Source: Polaribacter butkevichii (GTDB lineage: Bacteria; Bacteroidota; Bacteroidia; Flavobacteriales; Flavobacteriaceae). Taken from it: a stretch of DNA of 64,000 nt. The stretch covers positions 62,001-126,000 of the forward strand of contig NZ_CP150661.1 in assembly GCF_038024105.1 (NCBI RefSeq), read 5' to 3'. Made by a program: the position numbers and the translations under genes. Within the stretch, counting starts at the first letter, position 1. The number at the start of each line of letters is the position of its first letter. The notes under the pieces were generated by a model that worked only from the letters and a program-made list of their open reading frames with translations, was not told the origin of the DNA and made no database searches. Positions 62,152-64,000 of the stretch are shown here, piece by piece.

Positions 62152-62173
62152 TTTGCTTAATCGTTTAAGCAAA
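62152..62173. promoter_or_regulatory. LacI operator O1 next to the lacI start
   Basis: Arms TTTGCTTAA (62152-62160) and TTAAGCAAA (62165-62173) are exact complements around TCGT. The site ends 15 bp before the proposed ATT start of the regulator, so binding should repress its own gene. Confidence 0.8.
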
Positions 62174-62243
62174 TGTAGTACGATAATATTTATAATCAAA
62201 ATGATAGTGTAAATCTTTCCTTTTGATTTTATTTTAGAAAACT

Positions 62244-62259
62244 GCTTAAACGTTTAACC
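62244..62259. promoter_or_regulatory. LacI operator O2 in the kdgK promoter
   Basis: TTAAACGTTTAA (62246-62257) is a perfect 12-bp palindrome with a central CG, extended to GCTTAAACGTTTAACC, and shares the GCTTAA half-site with O1. It is 31 bp before the kdgK ATG. A TTTTG at 62221-62225 lies about 20 bp upstream, as expected for a -33 element, so the operator probably covers the -7 region. Confidence 0.8.
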
Positions 62260-62290
62260 AATTAACTGTAATATTAAAATAGAATTTAGA

Positions 62291-63337
62291 ATGGCAAAAG
62301 TAGTAACATTTGGAGAGATCATGTTGAGATTAGCTCCTCAAGGATTTTTAAGATTTTCACAAGCAAATAATTTTGACGCTATTTATGGTGGTGGAGAATC
62401 TAACGTAGCAGTATCATTAGCCAATTATGGAGTAGATGTAGATTTTGTAACTCGTTTACCAAAAAATGATATTGGTGAGTGTGCAATGATGGAAATGCGT
62501 AAAAGAGGAGTTGGTGTAGATAAGATTGTTTATGGTGGAGACCGTTTAGGAATTTATTTCTTAGAAACAGGGGCTGTATCTAGAGGATCTAAAGTGGTTT
62601 ATGACAGAGCGCATTCTGCAATTGCAGAAATAGAATCTGGTATGATCGATTGGGATGCTGTTTTTGAAGGTTGTGAATGGTTCCATTGGACAGGAATTAC
62701 GCCTGCAATTTCTCAAGGTTCTGCAGATGTTTGTTTAGAAGCTGTAAAAGCTGCTAGCGCAAAAGGAATTACTATTTCTACAGATTTAAACTATCGTGCT
62801 AAATTATGGAATTTCTGTGATGCTGCACATAGAGAATCTATTATGACAGAATTAACTTCTTACTGTGATATTATTTTAGGAAACGAAGAAGATGCAGAAA
62901 TGCACTTTGGTATTAAACCAGACGGAGCAGCAGTTCAAACAGCTGGTCATGATGTAAAAGCAGAAGCTTTTTTATCTGTTTGTAAACAAATGACAGAGAA
63001 ATTTCCAAGAGCTAAAAAAGTAATTACTACTTTAAGAGGTTCTATTTCTGCTTCTCATAACACATGGGCAGGAGTTTTATATGATGGTAAAGAAATGTTA
63101 CAAACACGTCAGTACCAAATTACAGATATCGTAGATAGAGTAGGTGGTGGAGATTCATTTATGGGAGGTTTAATCTACGGATTATTAACATACCCAGAAG
63201 ATGATCAAAATGCATTAGATTTTGCAGTTGCGGCATCTTGTTTAAAACACACTATTAAAGGTGATGCAAATTTAGTAACAGTTGCAGAAGTAGAAAAATT
63301 AATGGGTGGTGATGCTTCTGGACGAGTAGCAAGATAA
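62291..63337 (+). CDS. kdgK: 2-keto-3-deoxygluconate kinase (PfkB family)
   Basis: The enzyme phosphorylates 2-keto-3-deoxygluconate to KDPG, the common intermediate of uronate and alginate breakdown. It is a 348-residue ribokinase-type protein. FGEIMLRLAP and YGGGESNVAVSLANYG form the N-terminal substrate-binding region. The PfkB signature 2 with catalytic Asp288 is in RVGGGDSFMGG. The following gene encodes KDPG aldolase, which consumes the product, and the LacI regulator is divergent. The length and motif set match KdgK of flavobacterial alginate loci. Confidence 0.92.
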   Translation: MAKVVTFGEIMLRLAPQGFLRFSQANNFDAIYGGGESNVAVSLANYGVDVDFVTRLPKNDIGECAMMEMRKRGVGVDKIVYGGDRLGIYFLETGAVSRGSKVVYDRAHSAIAEIESGMIDWDAVFEGCEWFHWTGITPAISQGSADVCLEAVKAASAKGITISTDLNYRAKLWNFCDAAHRESIMTELTSYCDIILGNEEDAEMHFGIKPDGAAVQTAGHDVKAEAFLSVCKQMTEKFPRAKKVITTLRGSISASHNTWAGVLYDGKEMLQTRQYQITDIVDRVGGGDSFMGGLIYGLLTYPEDDQNALDFAVAASCLKHTIKGDANLVTVAEVEKLMGGDASGRVAR

Positions 63338-63347
63338 ATTTTTGGAC

Positions 63348-63416
63348 TAATTGTGTAATTGTTTAATCGTAATATTTTATTACAACATTTACACAGTTAA
63401 ACATTTACACAATTAA
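63348..63416. repeat. Inverted and tandem repeat cluster between kdgK and eda
   Basis: Arms of 19 bp (63348-63366 and 63397-63415) are complementary with one mismatch. Inside lies a GTAATA ... TATTAC hairpin (63369-63383). The right side is also a 16-bp tandem repeat, ACATTTACACA(G/A)TTAA, at 63385-63400 and 63401-63416. On the mRNA it would fold into one long stem, as a stabiliser or processing site. Confidence 0.7.
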
Positions 63417-63428
63417 AAAATAATAGAA

Positions 63429-64000
63429 ATGGCACAATTTTCAAGATTAGAAGTAGCACAAGTTATGAAAGATACAGGGATGATTCCTTTGTTTTTTCAT
63501 AATGATATAGAATTAAGTAAAAAAGTATTAAAAGCATGTTACGATGGTGGCGCTCGTTTAATGGAGTTTACAGCACGTGGAGATTTTGCTCACGAAGTTT
63601 TTGGTGAGTTAACAAAATATGCTATTGCAGAATTACCAGGTATGATTATGGGTGTTGGTTCTGTTACAGATGCAGGAGCAGCTTCATTATATATGGCATT
63701 AGGAGCAAATTTTATTGTAACTCCTGTTTTAAGAGAAGATATTGCAATTGTTTGTAACCGTAAAAAAGTATTATGGTCTCCTGGTTGTGGTACATTAACA
63801 GAAATAACTAGAGCAGAGGAATTAGGATGCGAAATCGTAAAATTATTCCCTGGTGATATTTATGGACCTCAATTTGTAAAAGGAGTTAAAGGCCCACAAC
63901 CTTGGACAAGTGTAATGCCAACAGGTGGAGTTTCTCCTACAGAAGAAAACTTAAAAGGTTGGTTTGATGCAGGTGTTACTTGTGTTGGTATGGGATCTAA
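63429..64000 (+). CDS. eda: 2-dehydro-3-deoxyphosphogluconate aldolase (KDPG aldolase), partial at the right edge
   Basis: The enzyme cleaves KDPG to pyruvate and glyceraldehyde-3-phosphate. About 190 residues are visible, and the frame is open at the window end. GGARLMEFTARG, GVGSVTDAGAASLYMALGANFIVTP and PGCGTLTEI form the barrel strands. The Schiff-base lysine is Lys138 in IVKLFPGDIYGP, and MPTGGVSP and GVTCVGMGSK form the phosphate site. It follows kdgK by 91 bp, across a repeat cluster. The flavobacterial form, longer than the E. coli one, is expected to run about 30 residues further. Confidence 0.93.
   Translation, partial: MAQFSRLEVAQVMKDTGMIPLFFHNDIELSKKVLKACYDGGARLMEFTARGDFAHEVFGELTKYAIAELPGMIMGVGSVTDAGAASLYMALGANFIVTPVLREDIAIVCNRKKVLWSPGCGTLTEITRAEELGCEIVKLFPGDIYGPQFVKGVKGPQPWTSVMPTGGVSPTEENLKGWFDAGVTCVGMGS

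Overview
The window is low-GC DNA (roughly one third G+C by eye) from a member of the Bacteroidota, almost certainly a marine Flavobacteriaceae of the Polaribacter type. The support is two SusC/SusD pairs, type IX secretion (T9SS) sorting tails, Bacteroidota-style lipoprotein signals, a conserved flavobacterial housekeeping block, and glycan systems for starch-like alpha-glucan and laminarin-like beta-glucan. No rRNA, tRNA, CRISPR array or transposase was seen.

Layout. (1) 1-7.0 kb, housekeeping: the 3' end of coaE, a histidine kinase/response regulator pair, tsaC, a GT2 glycosyltransferase, a lone HsdR-N-like protein, a P-loop kinase, holA and a DUF1569 protein. (2) 7.0-17.3 kb, minus strand: an alpha-glucan uptake operon of susC, susD, two SusE/SusF-like binding lipoproteins and a T9SS-secreted GH13 amylase. 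(3) 17.5-32.5 kb, plus strand: a LacI regulator, sugar transporter, beta-phosphoglucomutase, GH65 maltose phosphorylase, GH13, esterase, GH31, GH13 and GH13. A perfect 18-bp palindrome lies between the divergent halves. (4) 32.6-53.2 kb, plus strand: a laminarin locus with a membrane-bound one-component sensor/regulator, susC, susD, a PKD/CBM lipoprotein, GH16, a clan GH-A hydrolase, a GH149-like phosphorylase, GH17, GH30 and a GPH-type transporter. (5) 53.7-59.0 kb: two T9SS cargo proteins, one a three-module glycan-binding candidate and the other a GH5/beta-helix/Ig fusion. (6) 59.0-61.0 kb: gene scars and repeats, a TPR protein and a peptidoglycan-binding-domain protein. (7) 61.1-64.0 kb: a LacI regulator divergent from kdgK and a partial eda, the start of a uronate (probably alginate) catabolic locus.

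How the genes fit together (inference from families). In the alpha-glucan system, surface amylase and SusCD-EF take in oligosaccharides. Lipoprotein GH13s and GH31 trim them, maltose enters the cytoplasm through the MFS carrier, GH65 splits it to beta-glucose-1-phosphate, and PgmB makes glucose-6-phosphate. In the beta-glucan system, GH16 cuts laminarin, SusCD imports oligomers, GH30 removes branches, GH17 shortens the chain, the GPH carrier moves products inward and the cytoplasmic GH149-like enzyme phosphorolyses them. Both systems thus end in an energy-saving phosphorylase.

The least routine observations are: a LacI gene with no ATG/GTG/TTG start, best read from ATT; a shared 11-bp-spaced motif upstream of the laminarin regulator, its susC and a T9SS protein; a family of palindromes that tends to occur in pairs between glycan genes; a chimeric scar of two gene tails at 59.06-59.21 kb; and the GH5/beta-helix fusion. 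All family assignments come from reading sequence motifs without database searches.
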